DNA from: Verrucomicrobia bacterium UBA1412
Lineage (GTDB): Bacteria > Verrucomicrobiota > Verrucomicrobiia > Limisphaerales > UBA1412
Length of the DNA stretch: 39,319 bases
Reading direction: 5' to 3'
NCBI GenBank assembly: GCA_002305615.1
Contig: DBPU01000026.1
Coordinates: 1,339-40,657, forward strand
A program made the position numbers and the translations under genes. The notes beneath the pieces were generated by a model that was not told where the DNA came from, ran no database searches, and was given only the letters and a program-made list of their open reading frames with translations. Positions 8,075 through 15,607 of this stretch are shown here, piece by piece. Position 1 is the first letter of the stretch, and every line of letters begins with the position of its first letter.

Positions 8075-8872
8075 TCAGTTCTCACTTCCATCTCCTAATA
8101 GTTTCTTTACAGTTGGATTTTCAGAGCTCTTGAGGGATTCAGCTCCTTGAAAAACCAAAAAATCATTTTCGGTAATAACTCCGTAATGAGTTCCAAAATC
8201 CAAAAAATTACCCAAATCCTGCGTGGCAACCACCACGACCGCGGGGGTACTCTGTAGTGATTCAATCCCCGTGGAAAGTGATTTAAGCATGCGCTTTAGC
8301 CAAAAACGTTGGATCACGTCCAGACCTTCTCCAAAGTTATCCCAAAAAAACAATTGAGATTTAATCAGGATCGTCTGGGCTAAAACAGCTAATTGCTTCT
8401 GGTAGAAGGTCAGCTGGGTCGGCAAAAAATTAATCAGTGAAGATATTCTCAGGTATTCCAAAATAGCTTTAAGCGGTTCCGAAAAATGGCTGATATCTTT
8501 ATTTTCATGATAACAAAGCGGCAATGCTATGTTTTCAGCCAAAGTCAGCCGCGGAATTAACCGGTCTCCATCCTCAAAAACAAAACCGATTTTTCGACGG
8601 ATAGCACACATTTTCTCCTCTGTCGCTCCCCAATAATCCACTCCAAAAAGAGAGAGCCGCCCCTCCGGCAAAGCCAGCAAACCGGCAGCTGCCTTCAAGA
8701 GGCTGGTCTTGCCGCTGGCATGGAGCCCGGAAATAACCCAGCGCTCCCCTGCTCGTATTTCCCAACGAACCGTGCTTGTGCGCTCAATTTGAGTTTGAGA
8801 AGAGCCAACCCGCTCAGCCTCCGTCAAACACATGAGGGGCTCTTTCGCTTGAATGGTTGGATCAGCTTCCAT
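8075..8872 (-). CDS. mlaF: Degenerate ABC ATPase of the Mla-type transporter
   Basis: By position and overall fold this is the MlaF-like ATPase that pairs with the adjacent MlaE permease. From the ATG at 8872 it is 265 aa. Walker A is intact (GLHASGKTS, Lys55, Thr56). The other motifs are not: the Q-loop has Glu100 (FVFEDG), the LSGGQ signature reads LTFYQKQ at 154-160, Walker B reads FFWDNF with Asn179 in place of the catalytic Glu, and the H-switch position is Gln218 (VVVATQDL). The D-loop GLD survives. The frame is open with no stop or shift, so it is not an obvious pseudogene. The ATG has a GGAAG site six bases upstream; a GTG at 8884, two bases after the permease stop, is an alternative start. 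ATP binding looks possible; normal hydrolysis looks doubtful. Confidence 0.82.
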   Translation of the reverse strand: MEADPTIQAKEPLMCLTEAERVGSSQTQIERTSTVRWEIRAGERWVISGLHASGKTSLLKAAAGLLALPEGRLSLFGVDYWGATEEKMCAIRRKIGFVFEDGDRLIPRLTLAENIALPLCYHENKDISHFSEPLKAILEYLRISSLINFLPTQLTFYQKQLAVLAQTILIKSQLFFWDNFGEGLDVIQRFWLKRMLKSLSTGIESLQSTPAVVVVATQDLGNFLDFGTHYGVITENDFLVFQGAESLKSSENPTVKKLLGDGSEN

Positions 8873-8885
8873 TGTTACTTCCACA

Positions 8886-9719
8886 CTAGATTAAATAAAA
8901 CAACACATCGATAATTCCCCAACCTACCAGGCAACCGATCACTACTCGAATAATTGTTGCAGGAATTTGGTGCGACTGCACAGGATGAGCCAGAGATTCA
9001 TAACAGGTCGTGATGGCAATAAGTGAGCCAAAAAGCAGTGCCTTCAGAAAGAGAATAATAAAATCCTTCCATTCAAGCGCTGCTACGATTTGATCAATAT
9101 ATTCTACCGGCTTCCAGGGCACATCCAAAAAAAACACGACCACATACCCGCTCAAAAGGGAAAATGTTATAAGATATATAGTCAGGCACAACGTCGCCAC
9201 GCCCATCCCTATGGTACGCGGCACAACGTAATAGTGCACCGGGTCTATCCCCAGGGAACAGACCCACTCCATCTGCCCTGATGCCCGCTCACCGGCCAAC
9301 TCTACGACCGTGCTCACACCCACGCGAACCAGCAGTACTAAAGCAGCCAACAGCGGCCCAATCTCTTTAAAAATGACTAAGACAAGAATATCGCCGACAA
9401 GATCGTAGGTAACCTCTCCGGTTAAGCGCAAAAGGACGACAGACTGCCCTACAACCAAAAAACCGATAATGGAGGAAAGAAAGAGAATAATGGGAAGCGG
9501 AGTGAGACCACATTTTGAAATTTCCTGGCGTACCAGAGGGATGATAACACGGCGAGAACGATGGCGCTTCTTTACATAGACGCCCAGAACGATCAGCGTA
9601 AAGAAAAACATCTCCTTGATGCGCCGGAATAAGGAAAAAACACCCACTCCAGCAGCAACCCAAAAAGATTTCGGATATCGCCTGAGATATTGGATATTTG
9701 ACCTAAACTCTTCGACCAT
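8886..9719 (-). CDS. mlaE: MlaE-family ABC transporter permease
   Basis: A 277-aa inner-membrane permease of the MlaE (DUF140) family, which forms the membrane core of MCE-type lipid transporters. Five to six hydrophobic segments are visible. The family core occurs at about residues 85-165: FLSSIIGFLVVGQSVVLL, then FKEIGPLLAALVLLVRVG, and ELAGERASGQMEWVCSLGIDP, corresponding to the conserved EQI-x-AL-coupling region that contacts the ATPase. Here that segment reads GQMEWVCSLG, with Gln-Met in place of the common Glu-Gln-Ile, a change that parallels the altered ATPase next door. It is the first Mla-type gene of the operon, 16 bases after maf. AAAGGG lies upstream of the ATG. Confidence 0.88.
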   Translation of the reverse strand: MVEEFRSNIQYLRRYPKSFWVAAGVGVFSLFRRIKEMFFFTLIVLGVYVKKRHRSRRVIIPLVRQEISKCGLTPLPIILFLSSIIGFLVVGQSVVLLRLTGEVTYDLVGDILVLVIFKEIGPLLAALVLLVRVGVSTVVELAGERASGQMEWVCSLGIDPVHYYVVPRTIGMGVATLCLTIYLITFSLLSGYVVVFFLDVPWKPVEYIDQIVAALEWKDFIILFLKALLFGSLIAITTCYESLAHPVQSHQIPATIIRVVIGCLVGWGIIDVLFYLI

Positions 9720-9735
9720 ACCTCTAGCCCTTTAA

Positions 9736-10326
9736 TTATGAGCCAAGCTTCGAAAGCTGCTCCATCAGCTCCTCAACAGGCAGCCCTATCACATTGCTGA
9801 GAGAGCCCTCAATGCCCTCAATAATCATCTCCCCATGATCTTGTATCCCATAAGCCCCGGCTTTATCCAAAGGATTTGTCTTTGAAAAATACGCCGAAAT
9901 ATCCTCCGGGCTCAAATTCCTGAATGCGACCTCTGTGACTACGCTGAACACTTTTTGGGAGCATTGGCATCCATTATTCTTTTTTACAAGGGCCACTCCG
10001 GTAATTACCTCATGACGTTTCCCGGAAAGGGTTTCAAGCGTCTGTCGGGCTTGGGTCAAATCAACTGGCTTTCCGTAAACCTTATTCTCGCAAACCACCA
10101 GCGTATCCGCACCAATGACCCATCGTCCCGGATATTTCTGTGCTACGGAATCGGCCTTGGAATACGCATTTTTTTCGCAAAGCTCCCGCGCCGAATCACA
10201 TTCAGATTGAAGCTCCTCAACGTCAGAAACGCGAACCTCAAAAGGCAAGCCCGCCCTTTTCAAGAGCTCTGCCCTCCGAGGGGAGGCTGAAGCTAAAATA
10301 AACTTCTCTGCCAATTGCACACTCAT
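9736..10326 (-). CDS. maf: Maf-family nucleotide pyrophosphatase
   Basis: Maf/YhdE family protein, a cytoplasmic nucleoside-triphosphate pyrophosphatase acting on dTTP/UTP or modified nucleotides. Signature segments are ILASASPRRAELLKRAGLPF near the N-terminus, GADTLVVCENKVYGKP, TGVALV, and the C-terminal DKAGAYGIQDHGEMIIEGIEGSLSNVIGLP. The frame is open to a GTG at 10356, but AAAGGAGG ends immediately before an in-frame ATG at 10326. Six bases further in lies an in-frame GTG (10320) at ideal spacing from that site, so translation may begin at either codon. The product is about 195-197 aa, normal for Maf. It lies between rsmE and the Mla-type operon. Subfamily (dTTP or m7GTP specific) cannot be set by eye. 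Confidence 0.92.
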   Translation of the reverse strand: MSVQLAEKFILASASPRRAELLKRAGLPFEVRVSDVEELQSECDSARELCEKNAYSKADSVAQKYPGRWVIGADTLVVCENKVYGKPVDLTQARQTLETLSGKRHEVITGVALVKKNNGCQCSQKVFSVVTEVAFRNLSPEDISAYFSKTNPLDKAGAYGIQDHGEMIIEGIEGSLSNVIGLPVEELMEQLSKLGS

Positions 10327-10410
10327 CCTCCTTTGGATTATAACTTGCTCGTCCACATTTGGAAATCCAAATTAAAGCCTACTCTCCTGAAACACTTTTG
10401 AGCTAAGCTC

Positions 10411-11157
10411 CTAGCCGCGACACTCTGACAAGGTAACGGCGATAGCCGCAATAGCGGCTGTCTCACAACGGAGCACCAATGGCCCCAGCGTGACAGGGAG
10501 AACACCGCTCCGGCTGAATAACTCATACTCTTCGGGTGAAAAATCTCCCTCCGGCCCAATCCACAAAGCAATAGATTGAGGAATGCGCCCATTCTTTTCC
10601 TTAAAATCATTCAACCAGTAACGATGGGTGCGAGCATGAGCTTCCAGCGAAGCCACTAGAGAAAGGTCACAAGGAGAGTTTTTATTCAGCCACTCATCAA
10701 CTCGCTGTGGCAATTCAATTTTCGGCAGCCATAAACCTCCGCATTGTTTGCAAGCTTCCTGAGCCGTATTATTCCATTTCTCAAGCTTGGATGTCTTGTC
10801 GCCTGGAGAGAGCTTTACTTCGGATCGGGTGCTTAAAAGAGGAACGATACGTGACACACCCAGCTCCGTCGCTTTCTGGACAATGTCTTCCATCAGCTTC
10901 CCCTTGGGTAATGCCTGCAGCAGTGTGACACTCCACGGCAAAGGGGGACGGGATTCGCAACTCACCACTTCCAACTCAACCGTAGACTTTCTCGACGATA
11001 AAACGCGGCAGTCAAATTGATCCCCTTTCCCGTTGAGGACGATTAAGGCATCACCACTCTGCACGCGCAAAACTCGTGAAGCGTGATAGGCCTCACCACC
11101 TACCAACGCCAACGAACGATCCCCTTTTTTTGCTGAGCTGGAAAAAAATCTACGCAA
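10411..11157 (-). CDS. rsmE: 16S rRNA (uracil(1498)-N3)-methyltransferase
   Basis: RsmE, a SPOUT-class methyltransferase that methylates U1498 of 16S rRNA (248 aa). Seen: the N-terminal MRRFFSSS start typical of the family, a PUA-like N-terminal region with HASRVLRVQSGD, then LLQALPKGKLMEDIVQKATELGVSRIVPLLSTRSEV. At the C-terminus are the SAM-binding knot segments ALWIGPEGDFSPEEYEL and TLGPLVLRCETAAIAAIAV. The start is a TTG at 11157; no ATG exists in a plausible position. The gene follows the 605-aa TPR protein by 38 bases and precedes maf by about 85 bases, all on one strand. Identification is secure. Confidence 0.93.
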   Translation of the reverse strand: MRRFFSSSAKKGDRSLALVGGEAYHASRVLRVQSGDALIVLNGKGDQFDCRVLSSRKSTVELEVVSCESRPPLPWSVTLLQALPKGKLMEDIVQKATELGVSRIVPLLSTRSEVKLSPGDKTSKLEKWNNTAQEACKQCGGLWLPKIELPQRVDEWLNKNSPCDLSLVASLEAHARTHRYWLNDFKEKNGRIPQSIALWIGPEGDFSPEEYELFSRSGVLPVTLGPLVLRCETAAIAAIAVTLSECRG

Positions 11158-11195
11158 AATTTTACCCCGTTCCGGCTGAAATTGGTTCTCCCGAC

Positions 11196-13013
11196 TCAGC
11201 TCTCTATTTTCTTTTTTATTTTTTCAGAGAGAGACTGAATCCATTTTTTGTAAGGCAGCTGTTGGCACGACTCTAAAGCGCTCTTCCATGCAGAACGAGC
11301 TTCTTCTTTCCTACCTATGGAATTATAGATGTCGCCCAAATGATCGTAGTAAACGATCAAATGCTCGTGCTCAGTTTCTTTAACCAACCCAAAAACCCGA
11401 AGTTGATGAGAAAGGGCCTCTTCAGGGCGATTCATCTTGTATAAAACCCAAGCCAGGCTGTCTAAATAAGCTGGCGCATCCGGTTCAGCCGCCAAAGCCC
11501 TTTGGATCATTTCCAGAGATTTCTCAAGATGCAGCCCGTTGTCAGCCCAGAGGTATCCCAGGGTGTTCAGACATTGAGGCGACTCCGGATATTGGGCCAA
11601 AAGGTTTTCTGCTATCTCAAACGCCTTTTCTTTTTCCCCGTTTCGCTCGTGGAATTCAGCCAGTATTAAATAAAAACTTTCCCCTAACAACTTGGATTCT
11701 TGGCTCTTATCAAGCTCTTCAGCAGCTTTGAAGCAATTGATCGCATCCGTGTAGCGCTCCAGGTCACCATAAGCCAGTCCCGCCAAATATTCAGAGCGGA
11801 ATGATTTGTATCCGGATAGACGCACCAGGTCCAATGCATCCAGAGCTTTTCGCGGATTACATTCAGCCAACCTCATGGAAGCTGCCAAGAGGAATAAATC
11901 CGGGTTACTTCTCTCCATTACCGCAGCATAGTAGTAGAAATCTCCAGCCTCTTTATATCTACCCATTTTTTGGCAAATATCACCTAATATCGGGAGGTAG
12001 CGCAGCTCTGTCGGATTTTCGCGTACCAAAAGCCTATATTCCGATTCAGCCTCTTCATAGCGCTCCAAGGCAAAAAGAGCATTGGCTCTTTTTTCTTTTA
12101 ATCTCGGGAGAGTCGGATATTCCTCCAGAAGTTTTTCATATTGTTCCAGAGCCTTCTCCTCTTCACCCATAGCCCTGTAGGTATCAGCCAACATCTCTGC
12201 ATGGTCGGGGCGATCTGAATCCGTTTCTTTGGCACTCGCCATAAGTTTTTCAATTTCACCAACGATACGGGCCGACTCCTTGAGAGGATCCAATCCTAAC
12301 TCTGTAATCTTATCCCGGTTGTTTAGGTAAAGATGCGAAATATCCAACAAAAACGGAATGGAGTCCCGGCCTTCCTTTTCAGCCTGCTGCAAAGTTTTGA
12401 GTGCCTCTTTAGTTTTCTTCGACTCAACATAAATTCCAAAAAGGGTCTGGTACGCCAAGGCACCCGCTTCCGGCTTATGAAGCGCTTTCTTTGCCATTTT
12501 GATCGCCGACTGAGTGTCTCCACTAGAGGCCTTCGCCAACGCCAACCAACAGAAGACCGTGCTGCTGGCATCTTTCCTTTTACTGGAAAGCTCCAGCAGA
12601 GTAGTAGCATCCTCCAGGCGTCCTTTTTCGATTAATTGGCGGGATACGTTAATCAGAAGCCATTCATTGCCCGGATCCGCATTGACAGCTCGAACATACT
12701 CCTCAAAGGCAGATTCACCCTGCTGATTCATTTCCATGCTGAGCGCACTGGAATAACGGGCCAGAGCAGTGGACCTCCCCCACTCCGCAAAAGCTTGCTG
12801 GTCGCGAGGTATTGAAGAATCAAAAGGATCGGGCAAAATTGTAAATTTTACCTCTTTCTCCTTTGACAGATTGACAACAGCCTTTTTCTTGGACTGAGAT
12901 GCATCTTTCTGCTGTCCATCTTGTGCCGAAAAGGAACTCGTCTTGCAACCGCTGTTTCCTCCACATAGAATAAGCCCCAGCAGCAAACTCAAATATAATC
13001 GCTTTTGACCCAT
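11196..13013 (-). CDS. Secreted TPR-repeat protein
   Basis: A 605-aa protein built almost wholly of tetratricopeptide repeats. A hydrophobic N-terminal segment (residues 5-18) is followed by GNSGC with Cys23, which looks like a signal peptide with a non-standard lipobox, so it is probably exported and perhaps lipidated. At least ten TPR-like helix pairs can be followed, for example EKALEQYEKLLEEYPTLP, ERYEEAESEYRLLVRENP, KAFEIAENLLAQYPESPQ and KSLEMIQRALAAEPDAP. TPR arrays serve as protein-interaction scaffolds; the partner is unknown. The open frame extends to a GTG at 13031, but that codon lies inside a strong hairpin (13029-13064), so I use the ATG at 13013, which has no Shine-Dalgarno site. 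rsmE follows by 38 bases. Confidence 0.8.
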   Translation of the reverse strand: MGQKRLYLSLLLGLILCGGNSGCKTSSFSAQDGQQKDASQSKKKAVVNLSKEKEVKFTILPDPFDSSIPRDQQAFAEWGRSTALARYSSALSMEMNQQGESAFEEYVRAVNADPGNEWLLINVSRQLIEKGRLEDATTLLELSSKRKDASSTVFCWLALAKASSGDTQSAIKMAKKALHKPEAGALAYQTLFGIYVESKKTKEALKTLQQAEKEGRDSIPFLLDISHLYLNNRDKITELGLDPLKESARIVGEIEKLMASAKETDSDRPDHAEMLADTYRAMGEEEKALEQYEKLLEEYPTLPRLKEKRANALFALERYEEAESEYRLLVRENPTELRYLPILGDICQKMGRYKEAGDFYYYAAVMERSNPDLFLLAASMRLAECNPRKALDALDLVRLSGYKSFRSEYLAGLAYGDLERYTDAINCFKAAEELDKSQESKLLGESFYLILAEFHERNGEKEKAFEIAENLLAQYPESPQCLNTLGYLWADNGLHLEKSLEMIQRALAAEPDAPAYLDSLAWVLYKMNRPEEALSHQLRVFGLVKETEHEHLIVYYDHLGDIYNSIGRKEEARSAWKSALESCQQLPYKKWIQSLSEKIKKKIES

Positions 13014-13028
13014 AACAAACAAAAGATA

Positions 13029-13064
13029 CACGTTGCCATCCTTGTCTTCAAGAATGGCAACGTG
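13029..13064 (-). terminator. Strong hairpin, likely intrinsic terminator or leader element
   Basis: Perfect 11-bp stem (13029-13039 with 13054-13064), one mismatch, then a further 4-bp stem closed by a four-base loop. On the minus strand it is followed by a T-rich run (TATCTTTTGTTTGTT) that ends directly at the ATG of the TPR gene. The form is that of a rho-independent terminator for the upstream hisG/small-protein transcript. Its position abutting a start codon could also let it gate the TPR gene. Confidence 0.65.
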
Positions 13065-13082
13065 AAAACTGAAAACCTAAAA

Positions 13083-13163
13083 AATGGACCTGATATCGAG
13101 TTCTTTAAAGGAGCCCTTTCGCTTTTGCATTGGTCGCCCCTTCGGTCCATTAGAAGCATGCAA
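13083..13163 (-). other. Possible structured RNA segment (crossed inverted repeats)
   Basis: Directly after the stop of the 33-aa gene are two inverted repeats whose arms cross: 13083-13090 pairs with 13144-13151 (8 bp), and 13125-13130 pairs with 13158-13163 (6 bp). That is an H-type pseudoknot topology. A small hairpin (13107-13111 with 13115-13119) lies inside. On the minus strand the element ends in a run of six T. It may be a compound terminator, a non-coding 3' element, or partly chance; the 6-bp arm is weak evidence. Confidence 0.35.
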
Positions 13164-13265
13164 TTACTTCTGCCAGGTGCGCTTCTTATGACGATTTTCG
13201 CGCATCTTCTTACGACGTTTATGCTTATTAATCTTCGATTTACGACGTTTCTTCAGTGATCCCAT
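13164..13265 (-). CDS. AURKAIP1/COX24-domain small basic protein (ribosomal bS22/bL38-type)
   Basis: A 33-codon gene below usual annotation length. It runs from the ATG at 13265 to the TAA at 13164. The protein starts MGSLKKRRKSKINKHKRR and ends HKKRTWQK; more than half its residues are Lys or Arg. This composition and the MGSxKKRRK/KHKRRKK wording match the AURKAIP1/COX24-domain family, annotated in Bacteroidetes and relatives and related to small ribosome-bound proteins (bS22 of actinobacteria, mitochondrial mS38). It would sit in the ribosome, cytoplasmic. The gene follows hisG by 14 bases, with a palindromic TAATATATTA between them and no Shine-Dalgarno site. The gap after it (13014-13163) holds the structured elements listed separately. 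Confidence 0.88.
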   Translation of the reverse strand: MGSLKKRRKSKINKHKRRKKMRENRHKKRTWQK

Positions 13266-13279
13266 ATTTAATATATTAG

Positions 13280-14161
13280 TTAAAACACTATCTTGTTGAG
13301 CGGATACTCAATAATTCCCTCCGCCCCCGCAAGTTTAAGCTGAGGAATCAGCTCCCTGGCTACAGACACATCAATGATTGTCTCCACAGCTACCCAGTCA
13401 GGCTGACTCAGCTGCGCTATTGTAGGATTTCTAAGGGCAGGAAGTCCAGCAAGTAATTGATCCAAATTCTTTCTTTCGATATTTAATTTGAGCCCCACTT
13501 TGCGCTCGGCCGCCAAAACACCGTTTAGCATCATTACTAACGTGTTGATTTTATTCTGCTTCCATTCATCCTTCCAGGAAATGTGGTTTGCAACGAACCG
13601 TGGAGTGGATACCAAAATTTCATCCACAATTCTTAGCTTCGCAGCCTGAAGCGAAGAGCCTGTTTCTGTGACATCCACAATTGCATCCACCAAATCACGA
13701 GCCTTTACCTCGGTGGCACCCCATGAAAACTCGACATCCGCAGTCACTCCATGCTTTTTCAAGTAGTCCTGAGTAAGGTTTACAACCTCTGTTGCTATTC
13801 TTTTGCCCTGAAGGTCTTTTACTGTTTGAATCGAAGACTCCTCCGGAACGGCCAGGACCCATTTGGCAGGACGATTGCTCACTTTGCTGAAACAAAACTC
13901 CCCTACCTCATGTACATCCGAGCGATTTTCACAGACCCAGTCATGGCCCGTCAGCCCGCAGTCCAAATAACCGAACTCCACATAACGACTGATCTCCTGC
14001 GCTCTGAAAAGACGGATTTCAAGTTCATCATCATCCACTCTGGGGAGGTAGGAGCGACTGCTAACCTGAACATTCCAGCCAGCCTTGGCCATTTTCTCAA
14101 AGGTCGCTTCTTGTAAACTCCCCTTGGGCAATCCTAACTTCAATACTTTTTTTTCACTCAT
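13280..14161 (-). CDS. hisG: ATP phosphoribosyltransferase (long form)
   Basis: HisG catalyses the first step of histidine biosynthesis, joining ATP and PRPP. At 293 aa it is the long form, with a C-terminal ACT-like regulatory domain for histidine feedback. Seen: KLGLPKGSLQEATFEKMAKAGW at the N-terminus, DCGLTGHDW, RIATEVVNLTQDYLKKHGV, and the PRPP-binding segment DAIVDVTETGSSLQAAKLRIVDEI. The C-terminal part is KVGLKLNIERKNLDQLLAGLPALRNPTIAQL and VAVETIIDVSVARELIPQLKLAGAEGIIEYPLNKIV, typical of the regulatory domain. It follows tsaE by 92 bases and precedes the 33-aa gene. No other his gene adjoins it. A weak promoter-like pair in the gap (TTGAAA, TATAGA, 15-base spacing) is not convincing. 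Confidence 0.95.
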   Translation of the reverse strand: MSEKKVLKLGLPKGSLQEATFEKMAKAGWNVQVSSRSYLPRVDDDELEIRLFRAQEISRYVEFGYLDCGLTGHDWVCENRSDVHEVGEFCFSKVSNRPAKWVLAVPEESSIQTVKDLQGKRIATEVVNLTQDYLKKHGVTADVEFSWGATEVKARDLVDAIVDVTETGSSLQAAKLRIVDEILVSTPRFVANHISWKDEWKQNKINTLVMMLNGVLAAERKVGLKLNIERKNLDQLLAGLPALRNPTIAQLSQPDWVAVETIIDVSVARELIPQLKLAGAEGIIEYPLNKIVF

Positions 14162-14253
14162 TCTCTTTTTTGGCTCCTGATCTGGTAAAGATCGCTACCC
14201 GACTCTATAGAACCTCTGAGAAGATTTCAACTCTCCATCTCACGAAGAGAGAA

Positions 14254-14700
14254 TCAATAACGATTATCCTTTCCGTCATTGATGAGAATCTTCCGTTTGA
14301 ATTCATCCAATATTTCAATGTAGATTTTCCTGTAATCAGGCAACGATACCGGCGGAAAATCCACCCAGCGCTCAATCCATTCCACAACCGTGATCCCCGC
14401 GGGATTCAGCAAGTAATGCTCCAATCCAGCTCCGTAAATCTCATCAACACTCTCCAAGCGGTATAAATCTAAATGGAAAAGAGGAACTCTCCCTCCCTCA
14501 TACTCATGCAAGAGCGCAAAAGTAGGTGAATACACCCGCGACATGACACCGAGGTTGCGAGCCAATCCCCTTACCCAGCAAGTCTTACCCGCGCCAAGAT
14601 CACCCGAAAGCCCAATCACGGTGCCGGGTTTTAAGCCTTCACCATAACGAAAGCCGTGAGATTCCGTATCCTCAGCGCTATTGGAAATGATCGTATCCAT
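14254..14700 (-). CDS. tsaE: tRNA threonylcarbamoyladenosine biosynthesis ATPase TsaE
   Basis: TsaE (YjeE family) is a P-loop ATPase that works with TsaB and TsaD to install t6A at position 37 of ANN-decoding tRNAs. The 148-aa product shows Walker A as SGDLGAGKTCW (Gly33, Lys39, Thr40), the switch region SPTFALLHEYEG, the FHLDLYRLESVDEIYGAGLEHYL segment and VVEWIERWVDFPP, all diagnostic. The ATG at 14700 lies inside the end of thiL (23-base overlap), implying translational coupling. TsaB/TsaD are not in the window. Cytoplasmic. Confidence 0.94.
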   Translation of the reverse strand: MDTIISNSAEDTESHGFRYGEGLKPGTVIGLSGDLGAGKTCWVRGLARNLGVMSRVYSPTFALLHEYEGGRVPLFHLDLYRLESVDEIYGAGLEHYLLNPAGITVVEWIERWVDFPPVSLPDYRKIYIEILDEFKRKILINDGKDNRY

Positions 14701-15607
14701 GACAATCCAAATTCGTTAAACGTCCGCTCCGGCTAAGAATACGAATCCCTTTTTCCGGGACAACCTTTCCGATGCAGGAAAGCCTTAAACCCGGGAACCT
14801 CTCTTTCCAAGCATCCAGAAGCTCCACCGCCACCGATGCCGGAACCGTAAAAAGAAGTTCAAAATCTTCACCATCACTCAAAGCGCGACTCAAGGCCGAT
14901 ACACCACTCTGCCGAGCTGCCTGTTTTGCCTCTTTACTTACGGGAATAGCCTCTGAGAGCAATTCAATCCCCAGTCCTGATGCTTCTATAAAACGCTGCA
15001 AATCCCCCGCCAGTCCATCGCTGACATCCATCAGCGCATGAATCTCAAAGCGATCCGCCAGCCATTTTGCATGTTCAATACGAGGAATAAAATCCAGATG
15101 CTTCCCGGAGCGTGATCCGCCCAGCTCTCCCGTCACAAACAACGCGTCGGCAGAGCGCACATTCTTTCGTAAAAGCAACCGGCCCTGAGGCACCCATCCA
15201 ACCATGGAGATAGAGAGAAAAATACCCTGTGTGCTGCGCACCGTCTCCCCTCCTGAAACAGAAACATTAAACATCGCGGCACGCTCTCGAATCCCCTTAT
15301 AAATCTCACTGACCTTTTCGAAATCAAAATCAGAGGGCAACCCCAGCGTAACGAGTGCAGAGAGCGGCTCTCCTGCCATGGCGGCTATGTCGCTTAAAGC
15401 TCTGGAAATAGCTTTGCGACCTACGCGAACCCAGCCGTCATCCTGCGTAAAGTGAACACCTTCGACCACTGCATCTGTCTTAAAAAGCAAAAGCTTTCCG
15501 GGCATTCCCACATCCAGCACTGCGCAATCATCGCCCGGGTCCACCACAGTCTCTTTGTTCCCCGGGAGCAGAGGAATCAGACGCTCAATTAATTCAAACT
15601 CTTTCAT
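14678..15607 (-). CDS. thiL: Thiamine-monophosphate kinase
   Basis: ThiL phosphorylates thiamine monophosphate to thiamine pyrophosphate, the last step of the cofactor pathway (309 aa, normal length). Visible motifs are the nucleotide- and metal-binding VDPGDDCAVLD near residue 25, TDAVVEGVHF, ISRALSDIAAMAGEPLSALV, VSGGETVRS, VTGELGGS, LMDVSDGLAGDLQRFIEASGLG, and SDGEDFELLFTVP. Its ATG overlaps the CPBP protease stop by four bases (ATGA), and its 3' end overlaps tsaE, so the three genes form a tight operon. No TPP riboswitch is visible upstream, which fits an internal operon position. Confidence 0.94.
   Translation of the reverse strand: MKEFELIERLIPLLPGNKETVVDPGDDCAVLDVGMPGKLLLFKTDAVVEGVHFTQDDGWVRVGRKAISRALSDIAAMAGEPLSALVTLGLPSDFDFEKVSEIYKGIRERAAMFNVSVSGGETVRSTQGIFLSISMVGWVPQGRLLLRKNVRSADALFVTGELGGSRSGKHLDFIPRIEHAKWLADRFEIHALMDVSDGLAGDLQRFIEASGLGIELLSEAIPVSKEAKQAARQSGVSALSRALSDGEDFELLFTVPASVAVELLDAWKERFPGLRLSCIGKVVPEKGIRILSRSGRLTNLDCHGYDHFQ

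Noticed and set aside
8075..8872. The ATPase-like gene as a pseudogene
   Set aside because: No stop or frameshift, tight operon spacing, a good ribosome-binding site and intact Walker A argue for a functional though altered protein.
13005..13259. 84-codon plus-strand frame over the gap before the TPR gene
   Set aside because: It runs through the hairpin and the reverse complement of the 33-aa ribosomal-type gene; composition is not protein-like.
14162..14253. Promoter for hisG (TTGAAA and TATAGA on the minus strand)
   Set aside because: The spacer is only 15 bases, and the gene could equally be read from the tsaE transcript; too weak to list.
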